From contig NZ_RIBS01000003.1 of assembly GCF_003719825.1 (NCBI RefSeq), positions 124,001 through 188,000 of the forward strand: a DNA stretch of 64,000 nucleotides, in the 5' to 3' direction. A program made the position numbers and the translations under genes. Source of the DNA: Montanilutibacter psychrotolerans. Its GTDB lineage: Bacteria; Pseudomonadota; Gammaproteobacteria; Xanthomonadales; Xanthomonadaceae. A model generated the notes under the pieces. The model was not told the origin of the DNA. It did no database searches and saw nothing but the letters and a program-made list of their open reading frames with translations. Of this stretch, positions 17,880 to 27,394 are shown piece after piece (the first letter of the stretch is position 1; the number at the start of each line of letters is the position of its first letter).

Positions 17880-18842
17880 TCAGCGCTCCTGCGCCTCGAA
17901 GTTGAGGATCAAGGTGCGCTGGAAGACCGGCTCGAAGCCGGCAAAGGGCAGCGGCTGGGCCTTGAGCACGGCGGCCTCGATCGACTTCCTGCCGGCCTCG
18001 TCGTAGGCGCAGGGGCTGGAGAACTCGACACCGCCGTCGGCGACCTCGCCACCGGGCAACTGCCGGATGATCAGCTTGCAACGCGCGCCGAGCGCGACGT
18101 TGTCCGGACGCACCCACTTGCTGAGGATCGCGCGCGTCAGCGCGTCGCGGTAGCGCGCCGCCAGGCCCGTGTCGGTGCCGTTGTTGCCGGCCTGCGCGGG
18201 CGTACTGCGCGATGCCTGGGTGGCGCGCGCGTCGGCCAGTTGCTGCAGCCGCGCCTCGGCCATCTCCGCCTGGCGCGCGGCCTCGGCGCGACGGCGGCGG
18301 ATGTCGGCCAGTTGCTTGTCGCGCTCCAGGCTGGCATTCATCTCGGCCAGCCGGCGACGCGCCTCGGCCTGCTGCTGGCGTTCGAGCTGGCTCAGGTCCA
18401 CCTGCTCCTGGCGCTTCTTCTCGGGCTGGGGCGTGGTGGTCGTGGCAGGCAGTGGGGTGGCCTGGTCGACCACGGCTTCCTGGCTTTCCTGGTCCGGCAC
18501 CGGGATGAAGTCCTGCGCGGTGTTCTGCTGCGGCGTCGGGGAGTCCTGCGGGCTGGGCTCGGGTTCGGGCTGCGGCAGCGGATCGGCGTCTTCGGGCTCG
18601 GGTTCCGGCAGCGGGTCGGGAATCGGATCGGGACGATCGCGCAGGGTGCGCCGCATCGCCGCGGACAGATCACTGGCAGCGACCATCTCCGCTTCCACAG
18701 GCGAGCCAGCCGAAGCCGTCGCCATCGGCCGGGGCCACAGCAGGGCGATCAGCCACCCGATCAGCCACACGGCCACCGGCACCAGGTGCAACAGCACCGT
18801 GAGACCGACGGCACGCGCGGTATCGGCGCGGGTTTCCCTCAT
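17880..18842 (-). CDS. tolA: TolA, inner-membrane to outer-membrane linker of the Tol system
   Basis: Spans the periplasm and transmits proton-motive force from TolQR to Pal/TolB. It has 320 residues. One N-terminal transmembrane helix is visible (VLLHLVPVAVWLIGWLIALL). A Pro/Glu/Asp-rich segment follows (PDPIPDPLPEPEPEDADPLP), then a long Ala/Arg/Glu/Gln helix (RQQQAEARRRLAEMNASLER). The C-terminal TonB/TolA-like domain is at about 225-320, with RYRDALTRAILSKWVRPDN and a conserved Cys pair around ARCKLII and SSPCAYDEAG. The start overlaps the tolR stop by one base (TAATG), so translation is coupled. Confidence 0.93.
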   Translation of the reverse strand: MRETRADTARAVGLTVLLHLVPVAVWLIGWLIALLWPRPMATASAGSPVEAEMVAASDLSAAMRRTLRDRPDPIPDPLPEPEPEDADPLPQPEPEPSPQDSPTPQQNTAQDFIPVPDQESQEAVVDQATPLPATTTTPQPEKKRQEQVDLSQLERQQQAEARRRLAEMNASLERDKQLADIRRRRAEAARQAEMAEARLQQLADARATQASRSTPAQAGNNGTDTGLAARYRDALTRAILSKWVRPDNVALGARCKLIIRQLPGGEVADGGVEFSSPCAYDEAGRKSIEAAVLKAQPLPFAGFEPVFQRTLILNFEAQER

Positions 18843-19282
18843 TACTTGCCACCCGTCTCAGGCTGGGTCATCAGGCCGACCTTGGCCACGCCGGCCCGGC
18901 CCAGCATGCCCATGGCGTCGAGCACGCGCTGGTAGCTGGCCTGGCCTTCGCCGGCGACATAGACCCGCAGTTCGGGGTCCTGCTCGGCGATGGCGCGCAC
19001 GCGGGCGACCAGCATCTGGCTGGTCACGGCCTCGTTGCGTCCGGCCTCCACGGCCAGGAAGTAGTTGCCGTCCTTGTCGACCGAGACGACCACCGGGTCT
19101 TTCTTGACGTCGATCGAGCGCGCGTTCTGCTTGGGCAGGTCGACGTCGACGCCCAGGCTCAACAAGGGCGCGGTGACCATGAAGATCACCAGCAGCACCA
19201 GCATCACGTCGATGTAGGGCACGACGTTGATGTCGGCCTTGAGCTTGCGCTTGCGGATGCGGCGTCCGGAAATGGCGGCCAT
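18842..19282 (-). CDS. tolR: TolR, ExbD/TolR-family inner-membrane protein
   Basis: Part of the TolQR proton-driven motor. It has 146 residues. A short cytoplasmic tail (RRIRKRKLKADINVVPYIDV) leads into a single transmembrane helix, MLVLLVIFMVTAPLLSLGV, with the conserved Asp at its start (IDVMLVLL). The periplasmic domain contains DLPKQNARSIDVKKDPVVVS and a C-terminal AGVAKVGLMTQPE. It is between tolQ and tolA in the standard order. Confidence 0.95.
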   Translation of the reverse strand: MAAISGRRIRKRKLKADINVVPYIDVMLVLLVIFMVTAPLLSLGVDVDLPKQNARSIDVKKDPVVVSVDKDGNYFLAVEAGRNEAVTSQMLVARVRAIAEQDPELRVYVAGEGQASYQRVLDAMGMLGRAGVAKVGLMTQPETGGK

Positions 19283-19392
19283 GGCGTACCTCTGTGTTCG
19301 TGCGGTTCAGCGCCGTGCCGCTGCCCAGTGCCCCGGGAAGGCGGCCTGGTCGCGCGGCGCGATGACGTGCGTGCCCGGGTGGGCGGCTCGCC

Positions 19393-20187
19393 TCAGGTCT
19401 CGTCCAGGTGCGACTGGCGCTGCAGGATCGAAGAGAACTCCTCGGCAAACGCGTCATAGCGCACGGCCATGCGCTCCACCGCGGTCGCGTAGCGGTTGTA
19501 GGCCCAAACCGCCGGAATGGCCACGAACAGGCCCATCGCGGTGGCCAGCAGCGCCTCGGAGATGCCCGGCGCCACGTCCTTGATGCCGATCTGGTGGCTT
19601 GCCGCGTGCAGCGTGTGCATCGTCACCATGATGCCGAACACCGTGCCGACCAGGCCGATGTACGGCGAGGTGGAACCGATGTTGGCGAGCATTTCGAGGT
19701 TGTGTTCGAGCCCGTCGATCTCGCGCGAGGTGGTGGCGCGCATCGCGCGCTGGGCGCCTTCGAGTTGCGAACGGCTGTCGACGCCCTTGCGCTGGCGGAT
19801 GCGGTTGAACTCGCGGAAGCCCGACTCGAAGATCGCCTCGATGCCACCGACGGCGCGGTTGCGCTCGGTCGAACCGGCAAACAGCTTGGTCAGTTCGGCG
19901 CCGGACCAGAAGCGCTCCTCGAACTGGTCGGCCTCGCGCTTGGCGCGGCGCATCACCATGAACTTGCGGAAGATGATCACCCACGACAACAGCGAGGCGA
20001 TCACCAGCAGCGCCATGATCGCCTGCACCGGCCAGCTCGCCTTGCTCACCAGGTCGATCAGGTTGAGGCTGCTCTCCGCGGCGGGCGACGTCGCCGCCGC
20101 GACGGCCAGCTGTTCGACGGTGGTGGCGGCCTCTTCCGGCAAGGCCTCGACGGTGGTGGCCTGCAAGGCGATCAGCGGTGACAGCAT
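19393..20187 (-). CDS. tolQ: TolQ, MotA/TolQ/ExbB-family proton channel subunit
   Basis: An inner-membrane subunit that with TolR harvests proton-motive force to energise TolA. It has 264 residues. The first transmembrane segment is around WPVQAIMALLVIASLLSWVI. A large cytoplasmic loop follows (FMVMRRAKREADQFEERFW, EFNRIRQRKGVDSRSQLEGA). The conserved paired helices are STSPYIGLVGTVFGIMVTMH and GISEALLATAMGLFVAIPAV. The N-terminus is about 30 residues longer than in E. coli (Ala/Glu/Thr-rich). The ribosome-binding site GGAGA lies about 7 nt before the ATG at 20187. Confidence 0.95.
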   Translation of the reverse strand: MLSPLIALQATTVEALPEEAATTVEQLAVAAATSPAAESSLNLIDLVSKASWPVQAIMALLVIASLLSWVIIFRKFMVMRRAKREADQFEERFWSGAELTKLFAGSTERNRAVGGIEAIFESGFREFNRIRQRKGVDSRSQLEGAQRAMRATTSREIDGLEHNLEMLANIGSTSPYIGLVGTVFGIMVTMHTLHAASHQIGIKDVAPGISEALLATAMGLFVAIPAVWAYNRYATAVERMAVRYDAFAEEFSSILQRQSHLDET

Positions 20188-20271
20188 GCGTGGTTCTCCG
20201 TGCCCTCTACGGGCATTGTTCGGCAGTTTGTCCGCGCCACGCGGGGCGGGCGGACGCTACGGGGCGACAGT

Positions 20272-20682
20272 CTAAGCGCCCGGTGTTTCCAGTGATTTGA
20301 GTTGTTCGTACAGCGACGGCGGGATCGGACGCGGCTTGAAGGCCTCGGCATCGAGCGCGGCAACCCGCACCTTGGCGGTCAGCAGCACTTCGTCACCGCG
20401 ACGCACCTGCTGCGCGAACACCGCGCTGGCGCGGCGGCATTCGATCAGCGTCACCGTGACCTCGAGCGCGTCGTCCAGTCGCGCCGGCCCGAGGAAATCC
20501 AGGCCCATCGCACGGACCGCGAACACCAGGCCGTGCTCCTGCCGCAGGACGTCCTGTCCATGTCCCTGCGCGCGCATCCATTCACTGCGTGCACGCTCGA
20601 GGAACGCAAGGTATTGCGCGTGGTAGACCACCCCACCCGCGTCGGTATCTTCCCAGTAAATCCGGATTGGATGGCTGAACAT
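20272..20682 (-). CDS. ybgC: YbgC, acyl-CoA thioesterase of the Tol-Pal cluster
   Basis: A hot-dog-fold thioesterase, 136 residues, encoded first in the tol cluster. The 4-hydroxybenzoyl-CoA-thioesterase-type motif is in IYWEDTDAGGVVYHAQYLAF, with the catalytic Asp, and LERARSEWMRAQG follows. E. coli YbgC acts on short-chain acyl-CoAs and binds ACP; the physiological link to Tol is unclear. The ATG at 20682 is selected because homology starts there (FSHPIRIYWED), although the frame stays open 117 bp upstream. It lies 84 bp upstream of tolQ. Confidence 0.93.
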   Translation of the reverse strand: MFSHPIRIYWEDTDAGGVVYHAQYLAFLERARSEWMRAQGHGQDVLRQEHGLVFAVRAMGLDFLGPARLDDALEVTVTLIECRRASAVFAQQVRRGDEVLLTAKVRVAALDAEAFKPRPIPPSLYEQLKSLETPGA

Positions 20683-20841
20683 CGGTTTAAGTAAGCCCGT
20701 GAATGGGGACGGATGACGCGGCGACGCCGCTCGGAATTCGTGGGGACCGGCGTGCCGGCGGCATTGCGGGGTGCTCGCCTCGACGGCCACCGCAGCCACG
20801 CGCGGACCTCCGCGCCGGCCGCAACGCGCCGCCCGGCGAAC

Positions 20842-21900
20842 CTAGAGCCCCTCGCCGGTGCCGGTTCCCGCGGGTACTTCATCGAACATGTCCGCGCCGG
20901 TGCCGCGTGGCTTCAGGCCCATGTGCCGGTAGGCCTTGGCCGATGCCATGCGGCCGCGCGCGGTGCGCACCAGATAGCCTTGCTGGATCAGATACGGCTC
21001 GATGACATCTTCGAGCGTGCCGCGTTCCTCACTGAGCGCGGCGGCCAGCGATTCGACGCCGACCGGGCCCCCGTCGAAGGATTCGATGATGGTGCGCAGC
21101 ATGCGGCGGTCGAGTTCGTCGAAGCCTTCCTGGTCCACCTTGAGCATCGCCATCGCCGCGTCGGCGACCTCGGCGGTGATGTTGCCGCCGGCCCGCACCT
21201 GGGCGTAGTCGCGCACGCGGCGCAGCAGCCGGTTGGCGATGCGGGGCGTGCCGCGCGAACGCTTGGCGATCTCGGCGGCCCCCTCGGGCGCACACGCGAT
21301 GCCCAGGATCTGCGCGGAGCGGCGCACGATGCGGGTCAGCTCGTCGACGCTGTAGAACTCCAGCCGCTGGACGATGCCGAAACGGTCGCGCAGCGGCGCC
21401 GTCAGCAGGCCGGCCCGGGTGGTCGCACCGATCAGGGTGAACGGCGGAAGGTCGAGCTTGATCGAGCGCGCGGCCGGGCCCTCGCCGATCATGATGTCGA
21501 TCTGGAAGTCCTCCATCGCCGGGTAGAGGATTTCCTCGACCACCGGCGACAGGCGGTGAATCTCATCGACGAACAGCACGTCGTGCGCCTGCAGGTTGGT
21601 CAGCAGCGCGGCCAGGTCGCCGGCCTTCTCGATCACCGGCCCCGAGGTCTGGCGCAGGTTGACGCCCAGCTCGTTGGCGATGACGTGGCTCAGCGTGGTC
21701 TTGCCCAGCCCGGGCGGGCCGAAGATCAGCACGTGGTCGAGCGCCTCGCCGCGGCCCTTTGCGGCCTCGATGTAGATGCCCAGTTGCTCGCGCACTGCCT
21801 GCTGGCCGAGGTACTCGTCGAGCCGCTTGGGACGGATCGAGGCCTCCAGCGCTTCGTCTTCGCGGGTCGAGGCGGTGGTGATCAGGCGGTCATCGGTCAT
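20842..21900 (-). CDS. ruvB: RuvB, Holliday-junction branch-migration ATPase
   Basis: A hexameric AAA+ motor that drives branch migration with RuvA. It has 352 residues. The N-terminus has [20 protein letters not shown]. Walker A is [19 protein letters not shown] and Walker B is [20 protein letters not shown]. Sensor 1 is [20 protein letters not shown]. The C-terminal winged-helix includes [20 protein letters not shown] and [18 protein letters not shown]. The start at 21900 (TDDRLITT) matches the family; the upstream extension does not. It is separated from ruvA by kup. Confidence 0.97.
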   Translation of the reverse strand: MTDDRLITTASTREDEALEASIRPKRLDEYLGQQAVREQLGIYIEAAKGRGEALDHVLIFGPPGLGKTTLSHVIANELGVNLRQTSGPVIEKAGDLAALLTNLQAHDVLFVDEIHRLSPVVEEILYPAMEDFQIDIMIGEGPAARSIKLDLPPFTLIGATTRAGLLTAPLRDRFGIVQRLEFYSVDELTRIVRRSAQILGIACAPEGAAEIAKRSRGTPRIANRLLRRVRDYAQVRAGGNITAEVADAAMAMLKVDQEGFDELDRRMLRTIIESFDGGPVGVESLAAALSEERGTLEDVIEPYLIQQGYLVRTARGRMASAKAYRHMGLKPRGTGADMFDEVPAGTGTGEGL

Positions 21901-22116
21901 GCCGCTATGGTCGCACGAGGGCCCCGCGTGGCACAGGGCGATGCGGGAAGCGCTCGCCCAGGCCCGCCGGGCCACGTCCGGCCGCCCGTGCGGTGGGCGG
22001 GCAGCGGGGCGTGCGATCGGCGGCTACGCGCCACGCCCGGCGGTTCGGTAGCAGACAGCGCGGCCCCGCCTGGCGGCAGGCACACACTCCGGCGCCCGTC
22101 CCGGCGCCTTCCGACG

Positions 22117-24048
22117 TCAGATTTCGATCTGCGCGCCCAGCTCCACCAGCCGGTTGCCCGGAATGCGGAAGAAGCCGGTCGCCGGCGCCGCGTTGCGGTG
22201 CATGAACGCAAACAGCTTGTCGCGCCAGAACGGCATGCCACGGTGATGGCTGGCGATGATGGTTTCGCGGCTCGCGAAATAGGTGGTTTCCATCGGATCG
22301 AAGTGGATCCCCCCGGCATCGCAGCTGCGCATCAGCGCAAGCGGCACGTCGGGCGTTTCCATGAAGCCGAAGCGGATCAGCACGCGGTAGAAGTCGTCGC
22401 CGATCGATTCGATGCGCAAGCGGCAGTCCCGCGGCGCGTAGGGCACGGTCAGCGTCTCCACCGTCAGGAACACATTGCGCTCGTGCAGCACCTTGTTGTG
22501 CTTGAGGTTGTGCATCAGTGCGTGCGGCACGACGCCAAGTTGGCTGCTCATGAAAACCGCGGTGCCCGGCACGCGTACCGGCGGCGCCAGCATCAGACCC
22601 GGCAGGAAGCTCCCCAGCTGGATGCCTTCCTGGCGGATTTCGGCGTGCAGCAGTTCGCGGCCGCGCCGCCAGGTGCGCAGCACCGTGAACACGGCCAGGC
22701 CCAGCACCACCGGGAACCACGCGCCGTCGAAGAACTTGGCGCCGTTGGCGATCACGAAGCCCAGGTCGACGATGAAGAACAGCACGCACAGTGGCAGCAC
22801 CAACTTGCGCCACTTCGGCCACAGCGTACGTGCCACCAGCGCCAGCAGCAGCGTGTCGATCAGCATCGTGGTCGCCACCGAGATGCCGTACGCGGTGGCC
22901 AGCGCGGTGGAGGTGCGGAACACCAGCACCACCGCGATCACCATCAGCATCAACAGCCAGTTGATGTAGGGGACGTAGATCTGGCCGATGGTGTCGCTGG
23001 AGGTGTGCTTGATGTGCATGCGCGGCACGTAGCCCAGCTGCATGGCCTGGCGCGCAACCGAGAACGCGCCGGTGATCACCGCCTGGGATGCGATCACCGT
23101 GGCCATCGTCGCCAGAACGATCATCGGGATCAGCGCCCACTCGGGCACGGCCTCGTAGAAGGGATTCTTCACCGCGGTCGGATGGCCCAGCACAAACGCG
23201 CCCTGGCCCAGGTAATTCAGCATCAGCGCCGGCAGCACCACCAGGTACCAGCCGTAGCGGATCGGCCGGGCACCAAAGTGGCCCATGTCGGCATACAGCG
23301 CCTCGCCACCGGTCACGGCCAGCACCACCGCACCGAGGATGAAGAGCGAATGGCCGCCATGATCGATGAAGAAGCGCATCGCCCACACCGGGTTCAGCGC
23401 TTTCAGCACTTCCGGCATGTCGATGATGTTGTGGACGCCGATCACGGCCAGCGACAGGAACCACAGGCAGGTGATCGGCCCGAAGATGCGCCCCACCCGC
23501 TCGGTGCCGAACCGCTGCGCGACGAACACGCCCAGCAGGATCACCACCGTGATCGGCACGATCCAGCGATGCAGCGCGGGCGCGGCAACCTCCAGGCCCT
23601 CCACGGCCGACAGCACCGAGATGGCCGGCGTGATCACGCTGTCGCCGAAAAACAGCGAGGCACCGAAGATGCCCAGGATGCCGACCACGTAGGCCGACCG
23701 ACCGCCCTTGGCGAGCGTGCGCTGGGCCAGCGCCATCAGCGCCATGATGCCGCCCTCGCCCTCGTTGTCGGCGCGGGTGATGATCGAGACGTACTTCAGC
23801 GTCACCACCACCATCAGCGCCCAGAACACCAGCGACAGGATGCCCAGCACGGTGTCGTGGTTGCCGACCAGCCCGAAGTGCGGAGAGAACGCCTCTTTCA
23901 GGGTGTACAGCGGACTGGTGCCGATATCGCCGAAGACGACGCCGATCGCGCCGACCACGAGCCCGGGCAGGCCCTGCTTGCCGTGACCGGAATGCGGTGC
24001 GCCCGCACCTGGAACCGGGGCGGAGGAGGAAGTGTTGAACGAGGTCAT
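22117..24048 (-). CDS. kup: Kup-family potassium uptake protein
   Basis: A low-affinity K+/H+ symporter in the inner membrane. It has 643 residues with about 12 transmembrane helices. The family signature is [20 protein letters not shown] near the N-terminus, followed by [20 protein letters not shown]. Further marks are [20 protein letters not shown] and [20 protein letters not shown]. The soluble C-terminal domain ends [17 protein letters not shown] short Ser/Gly/Pro cytoplasmic tail precedes the first helix. It lies between ruvA (37 bp upstream) and ruvB, an arrangement I recall from Xanthomonadaceae; there is no functional tie to recombination. Confidence 0.95.
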   Translation of the reverse strand: MTSFNTSSSAPVPGAGAPHSGHGKQGLPGLVVGAIGVVFGDIGTSPLYTLKEAFSPHFGLVGNHDTVLGILSLVFWALMVVVTLKYVSIITRADNEGEGGIMALMALAQRTLAKGGRSAYVVGILGIFGASLFFGDSVITPAISVLSAVEGLEVAAPALHRWIVPITVVILLGVFVAQRFGTERVGRIFGPITCLWFLSLAVIGVHNIIDMPEVLKALNPVWAMRFFIDHGGHSLFILGAVVLAVTGGEALYADMGHFGARPIRYGWYLVVLPALMLNYLGQGAFVLGHPTAVKNPFYEAVPEWALIPMIVLATMATVIASQAVITGAFSVARQAMQLGYVPRMHIKHTSSDTIGQIYVPYINWLLMLMVIAVVLVFRTSTALATAYGISVATTMLIDTLLLALVARTLWPKWRKLVLPLCVLFFIVDLGFVIANGAKFFDGAWFPVVLGLAVFTVLRTWRRGRELLHAEIRQEGIQLGSFLPGLMLAPPVRVPGTAVFMSSQLGVVPHALMHNLKHNKVLHERNVFLTVETLTVPYAPRDCRLRIESIGDDFYRVLIRFGFMETPDVPLALMRSCDAGGIHFDPMETTYFASRETIIASHHRGMPFWRDKLFAFMHRNAAPATGFFRIPGNRLVELGAQIEI

Positions 24049-24085
24049 GGAAGCGTCTGCTCTGGGCGGGGTGGCCGCCGTGGGC

Positions 24086-24676
24086 TCAGCGAAGCGCGGA
24101 CTTTAGCGCCTTGCGGATGATGGTGGCGGCGTCGTCGCCAGCCGCGGTGGCGTCACGCGCCATGCGCACGGCTTCCGCCGGCTTGTAACCCAGTTGCTGC
24201 AACGCGATCACGGCCTCGCCCTGCGGATCGAACACGGTGCCGCCGGCGGTGAGCGTGGCGCCTGCACCGGCGAGGTCGGCGGCGCGATCGCGCAGTTCCA
24301 CGACCATGCGTTCGGCGGTCTTCTTGCCGATCCCGGGGATGCGCGTCAGCGCGGTCACGTCGCTGGCCTGGACCATGCGCGCGAACTCATCCACCGACAC
24401 CCCCGAAAGCACCGCCAGGGCGATCTTCGCACCGATGCCGGTGACCTTCTGCACGTCGCGGAACAGGCGGCGCTCGCCCTCGCGCAGGAAGCCGTACAGC
24501 GAAACGCTGTCTTCCTTCTGCGCGTAATGGGTGAACAGCGAGACTTCCCGACCGAGCTCGGGCAAGTCGTAGAACGTGCTCATTGGCGCTTCGAGCTCGT
24601 AGCCGACGCCGTTGACATCGACGATCAGCCACGGCGGCTGCTTGTGGATCAAGTTGCCGCGCAGACGTCCAATCAT
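24086..24676 (-). CDS. ruvA: RuvA, Holliday-junction DNA-binding subunit
   Basis: A tetrameric junction-binding protein that loads RuvB. It has 196 residues. The N-terminal OB-fold is [20 protein letters not shown] and [14 protein letters not shown]. Two helix-hairpin-helix motifs are visible as [16 protein letters not shown] and [18 protein letters not shown]. The mobile C-terminal RuvB-binding domain ([20 protein letters not shown]) is present. It lies 139 bp after ruvC on the same strand. Confidence 0.96.
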   Translation of the reverse strand: MIGRLRGNLIHKQPPWLIVDVNGVGYELEAPMSTFYDLPELGREVSLFTHYAQKEDSVSLYGFLREGERRLFRDVQKVTGIGAKIALAVLSGVSVDEFARMVQASDVTALTRIPGIGKKTAERMVVELRDRAADLAGAGATLTAGGTVFDPQGEAVIALQQLGYKPAEAVRMARDATAAGDDAATIIRKALKSALR

Positions 24677-24815
24677 GGCGTGCTCTCCAGGCCAGGGCGG
24701 CCGGCGGTTTGCGTGCGGTGGAATGCGGTTGCGGGTGCGGCGCGATCCACGCCATCAACGGCGGGCGAGGCGCTCCACCCCACCACGGCGACGCCGCATG
24801 CGACGACCTGGGCCA

Positions 24816-25343
24816 TCACGTGCCGCGCCTGCGCAACTGGTTGATGGCCACGCCGGTGCGCGCGACGGTCGCGCTCATGTGGGCGTGGGTCAATGCCACC
24901 GCCAGTGCGTCGGCAGCGTCGGCCTGCAGTTTCACGCCGGGCAGATTGAGCAGCAGGCGCACCATGTGCTGCACCTGCTCCTTGTCGGCGGCGCCACGCC
25001 CGACCAGCGACTGCTTGATCACGCGCGGTGCGTATTCGCTGATCGGCAGGTGCCGGCGCACCACGGTCGCCAGAGCCGCGCCACGGGCGTGGCCGAGCTT
25101 GAGCGCCGATGTCGCCGACTTGTCCATGAACACTGTCTCGATGGCGACCTGTCCTGGCTGCCACTCGTCCAGCACGCGCTCCAGGTTCTCGCACAGCAGG
25201 CCGAGCCGGGACGGGAAGTCGGCGGCATCGAGCAGCTTGATCGCCTCGCAATGCACGAATGTGCAGCGGCCGTCGGCTGCCACGTCGATGACGCCGATGC
25301 CGGTGCGCTGCGAACCGGGATCGATACCGAGGATGCGGGTCAC
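24816..25343 (-). CDS. ruvC: RuvC, Holliday-junction resolvase
   Basis: A dimeric endonuclease that resolves Holliday junctions. It has 175 residues. The N-terminus [18 protein letters not shown] carries the first catalytic Asp. The catalytic Glu lies in [40 protein letters not shown] is a conserved DNA-contact segment. The C-terminal acidic pair lies in [17 protein letters not shown]. It is 21 bp downstream of yebC, the usual order. Confidence 0.96.
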   Translation of the reverse strand: MTRILGIDPGSQRTGIGVIDVAADGRCTFVHCEAIKLLDAADFPSRLGLLCENLERVLDEWQPGQVAIETVFMDKSATSALKLGHARGAALATVVRRHLPISEYAPRVIKQSLVGRGAADKEQVQHMVRLLLNLPGVKLQADAADALAVALTHAHMSATVARTGVAINQLRRRGT

Positions 25344-25364
25344 GGCGCGGCAGTCGGAAGGGCG

Positions 25365-26096
25365 TTACGCGTACGCATCGGCGCCGAGGTCGGCGTTGGA
25401 GTAGACGTTCTGCACGTCGTCCATGTCTTCGAGCCAGTCGAGCAGCTTGACCACCTGCTGGGCGGTGTCGCCCTCGACGGCGATGTCGTTGTCGGCCCGG
25501 TAGGTGACTTCGGCCAGGTCCGGGACGAAGCCCGCCCCCACCAGCGTCGCCTTGACCGCCTCGAACGCATCCGGCGAGGTCAGCACGTCGATCGCGCCGT
25601 CGTCGGGATAGACCACGATGTCGTCGGCACCGGCTTCGATCGCGGCCTCGGTGATCGCTTCCTCGTCGACGCCGGGCGCAAAGCTCAGCACGCCCAGCTT
25701 CTTGAACATGAAGGCGACCGAGCCTTCGGTGCCCATGTTGCCGCCGAACTTGCCGAACGCATGGCGCACGTCGGCCACGGTACGCACGCGGTTGTCGGTG
25801 AGGCAGTCGACGATCACCGCCACGCCGCCCGGGGCATAGCCCTCGTAGCGGATCTCCTCGTACTCGACGCCTTCCAGCTCGCCGGTGGCCTTCTTGACCG
25901 CACGCTCGATCACGTCCTTGGTCATGTTGGCCGACAGGCCCTTGTCGATGGCGCTTCGCAGGCGCGGGTTTCCGCCCGGATCGCCGCCACCGGCGCGCGC
26001 GGCAACGGTGATCTCGCGGATGATCTTGGTGAACACCTTGGCGCGCTTCGCGTCCGAGGCGTTCTTGCGGCCAGCGATTGACGGTCCCCTACCCAT
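25365..26096 (-). CDS. yebC: YebC/PmpR-family regulatory protein
   Basis: A 243-residue member of the YebC/TACO1 family. The family has been described both as a DNA-binding regulator and as a translation factor easing ribosome stalling at polyproline. The start at 26096 gives the conserved [40 protein letters not shown] and [20 protein letters not shown] follow, and the [20 protein letters not shown] motif is in the middle. It precedes ruvC by 21 bp, the standard yebC-ruvC linkage. Cytoplasmic. Confidence 0.95.
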   Translation of the reverse strand: MGRGPSIAGRKNASDAKRAKVFTKIIREITVAARAGGGDPGGNPRLRSAIDKGLSANMTKDVIERAVKKATGELEGVEYEEIRYEGYAPGGVAVIVDCLTDNRVRTVADVRHAFGKFGGNMGTEGSVAFMFKKLGVLSFAPGVDEEAITEAAIEAGADDIVVYPDDGAIDVLTSPDAFEAVKATLVGAGFVPDLAEVTYRADNDIAVEGDTAQQVVKLLDWLEDMDDVQNVYSNADLGADAYA

Positions 26097-26234
26097 ACGT
26101 TTTTCCAGAACCAGGCAATGGCGAGGCGGCGATTTTACGCGAACTTGGACCGCGCGCCGGGCATCGACCCGGTTCACGCACACCCTGCCCGGCGTGCACC
26201 GCGGGATGTTCAGGAATCGGGCGCATGCGCCGGG

Positions 26235-26861
26235 TTACGCCAGCCGGTCGTGCGCGAAGCGGCCGTGGTGGAGGAAATGGGCCGCCTGCGCCGCCGCTTC
26301 GGGCGAAAATACCAGCCCACTGTGGCTGGACGCCACGACACAGTGGTCGGCCAGCCCGGGAACGCGGGTCTCGTCGACGGTCACGGTGCCGTCGGAATCG
26401 CCATCGAACTGGGCGAACAACCGCCCCAGTCCGTGCGCAATCCGTCCGGCCACCATGCCCACCTGCGCCCGGCAATTCCACTCCGGCAGCCCGCTCTGGA
26501 GCAGTTGCGCACTGCGCCCGAGGGCCGGCGCGGTCCAGCCGCGGGAGGCCACCGCGCGCGCGGCGACGCTGCCGTGCAGGGGCGAGCCCAGGCATACCAC
26601 GCGCGACACCGGCAGGTCCGGCTGCAGGCGCAGGGCCTCCAGCGAGATCAGCCCGCCGAGGCTGTGGCCCACCACCATGCACGGTGAGCGTGCGAGCGAT
26701 TCGCGCAGACGCGCGACGGCTGCATCGGGGCCGCCGAACACGCTGGCGTAGGTGAAGATTTCCGGCTCGAAGCCGCTGCCGCGCAGGCGCGCGGCCAGCA
26801 TCTGCAGCCACGCGCCCATGTTCCAGATGCCGTGCACCAGCACGACACGACGCGTGCTCAC
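26235..26861 (-). CDS. Alpha/beta-hydrolase (lipase/esterase-like)
   Basis: About 208 residues from a GTG at 26861, which overlaps the stop codon of the upstream GNAT gene (GTGA), so translation is coupled. VVLVHGIWNMGAWLQMLAAR gives the oxyanion region. The nucleophile elbow is VVGHSLGGLISLEAL (Ser) and GSPLHGSVAARAVASRG follows. A probable catalytic His lies in VVASSHSGLVFSPEAA. No signal peptide is visible from this start. PGAP1/lipase-class proteins have a similar arrangement, but the substrate is unknown. A longer upstream frame exists; it would cover the GNAT gene and is rejected. Confidence 0.85.
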   Translation of the reverse strand: MSTRRVVLVHGIWNMGAWLQMLAARLRGSGFEPEIFTYASVFGGPDAAVARLRESLARSPCMVVGHSLGGLISLEALRLQPDLPVSRVVCLGSPLHGSVAARAVASRGWTAPALGRSAQLLQSGLPEWNCRAQVGMVAGRIAHGLGRLFAQFDGDSDGTVTVDETRVPGLADHCVVASSHSGLVFSPEAAAQAAHFLHHGRFAHDRLA

Positions 26862-27391
26862 GTCGACGGCTCCATCGTCGGGCCGCGCCGCAGGATGTAC
26901 TCGTGGTCGCGCGTATTGCCGACGATGAATTCGTAGTCGCCCACGTGCGCGAAGCCGTGACGGCCGTAGAGCCGCTGCGCGCCGAGGTTCTGCGACCACA
27001 CGCCGATCCACAGCGTGCGCGGACCGTCGGACTGCAGCCAGTCGAGAGCGGCCTGGAACAGGCGCCCGCCCCAACCGCCGTTCTGCACGCTCGGCAGCAC
27101 ATACAGTCGTTTCAGTTCGCCGTCGCCTGCGGCCACGTCCGGATGTGGCAGGCCGCAGGGCCCGGCGGCGGCGTGCCCGACTGCCACGCCATCGTCTTCG
27201 AGCAACCACACCGCGTAATCGGGATGACCCAGGATCACCGCCTGCTTCTCGACCGAGTAACTGTCGGCGATGAAGGCCTGCAGGTCAGCCTCGGGATAGA
27301 GGTGGCCGAAGGTCTCGGTGAACGTCTGCGTGGCGATGCGCGACAACGTCGGCGCATCGGCCACGGTGGCGCGCCGGATCGCCAGCGCCAT
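26858..27391 (-). CDS. GNAT-family N-acetyltransferase
   Basis: A 177-residue acetyl-CoA-dependent acyltransferase with unknown acceptor. The N-terminus IRRATVADAPTLSRIATQTF is typical of GNAT beta1-alpha1. The acetyl-CoA loop (motif A) is LKRLYVLPSVQNGGWGGRLF, and the final conserved strand is AQRLYGRHGFAHVGDYEF. It starts 3 bp after the aspS stop and overlaps the hydrolase start, so aspS-GNAT-hydrolase is likely one transcript. The protein resembles a spermidine/aminoglycoside-type small GNAT in size, but specificity cannot be read from the sequence. Confidence 0.9.
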   Translation of the reverse strand: MALAIRRATVADAPTLSRIATQTFTETFGHLYPEADLQAFIADSYSVEKQAVILGHPDYAVWLLEDDGVAVGHAAAGPCGLPHPDVAAGDGELKRLYVLPSVQNGGWGGRLFQAALDWLQSDGPRTLWIGVWSQNLGAQRLYGRHGFAHVGDYEFIVGNTRDHEYILRRGPTMEPST

Positions 27392-27394
27392 GGC

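Noticed and set aside
20713-24120. Plus-strand frame of about 1135 codons across ruvB and kup
   Set aside because: Antisense to two unambiguous genes and compositionally biased (His/Arg/Gln/Ala).
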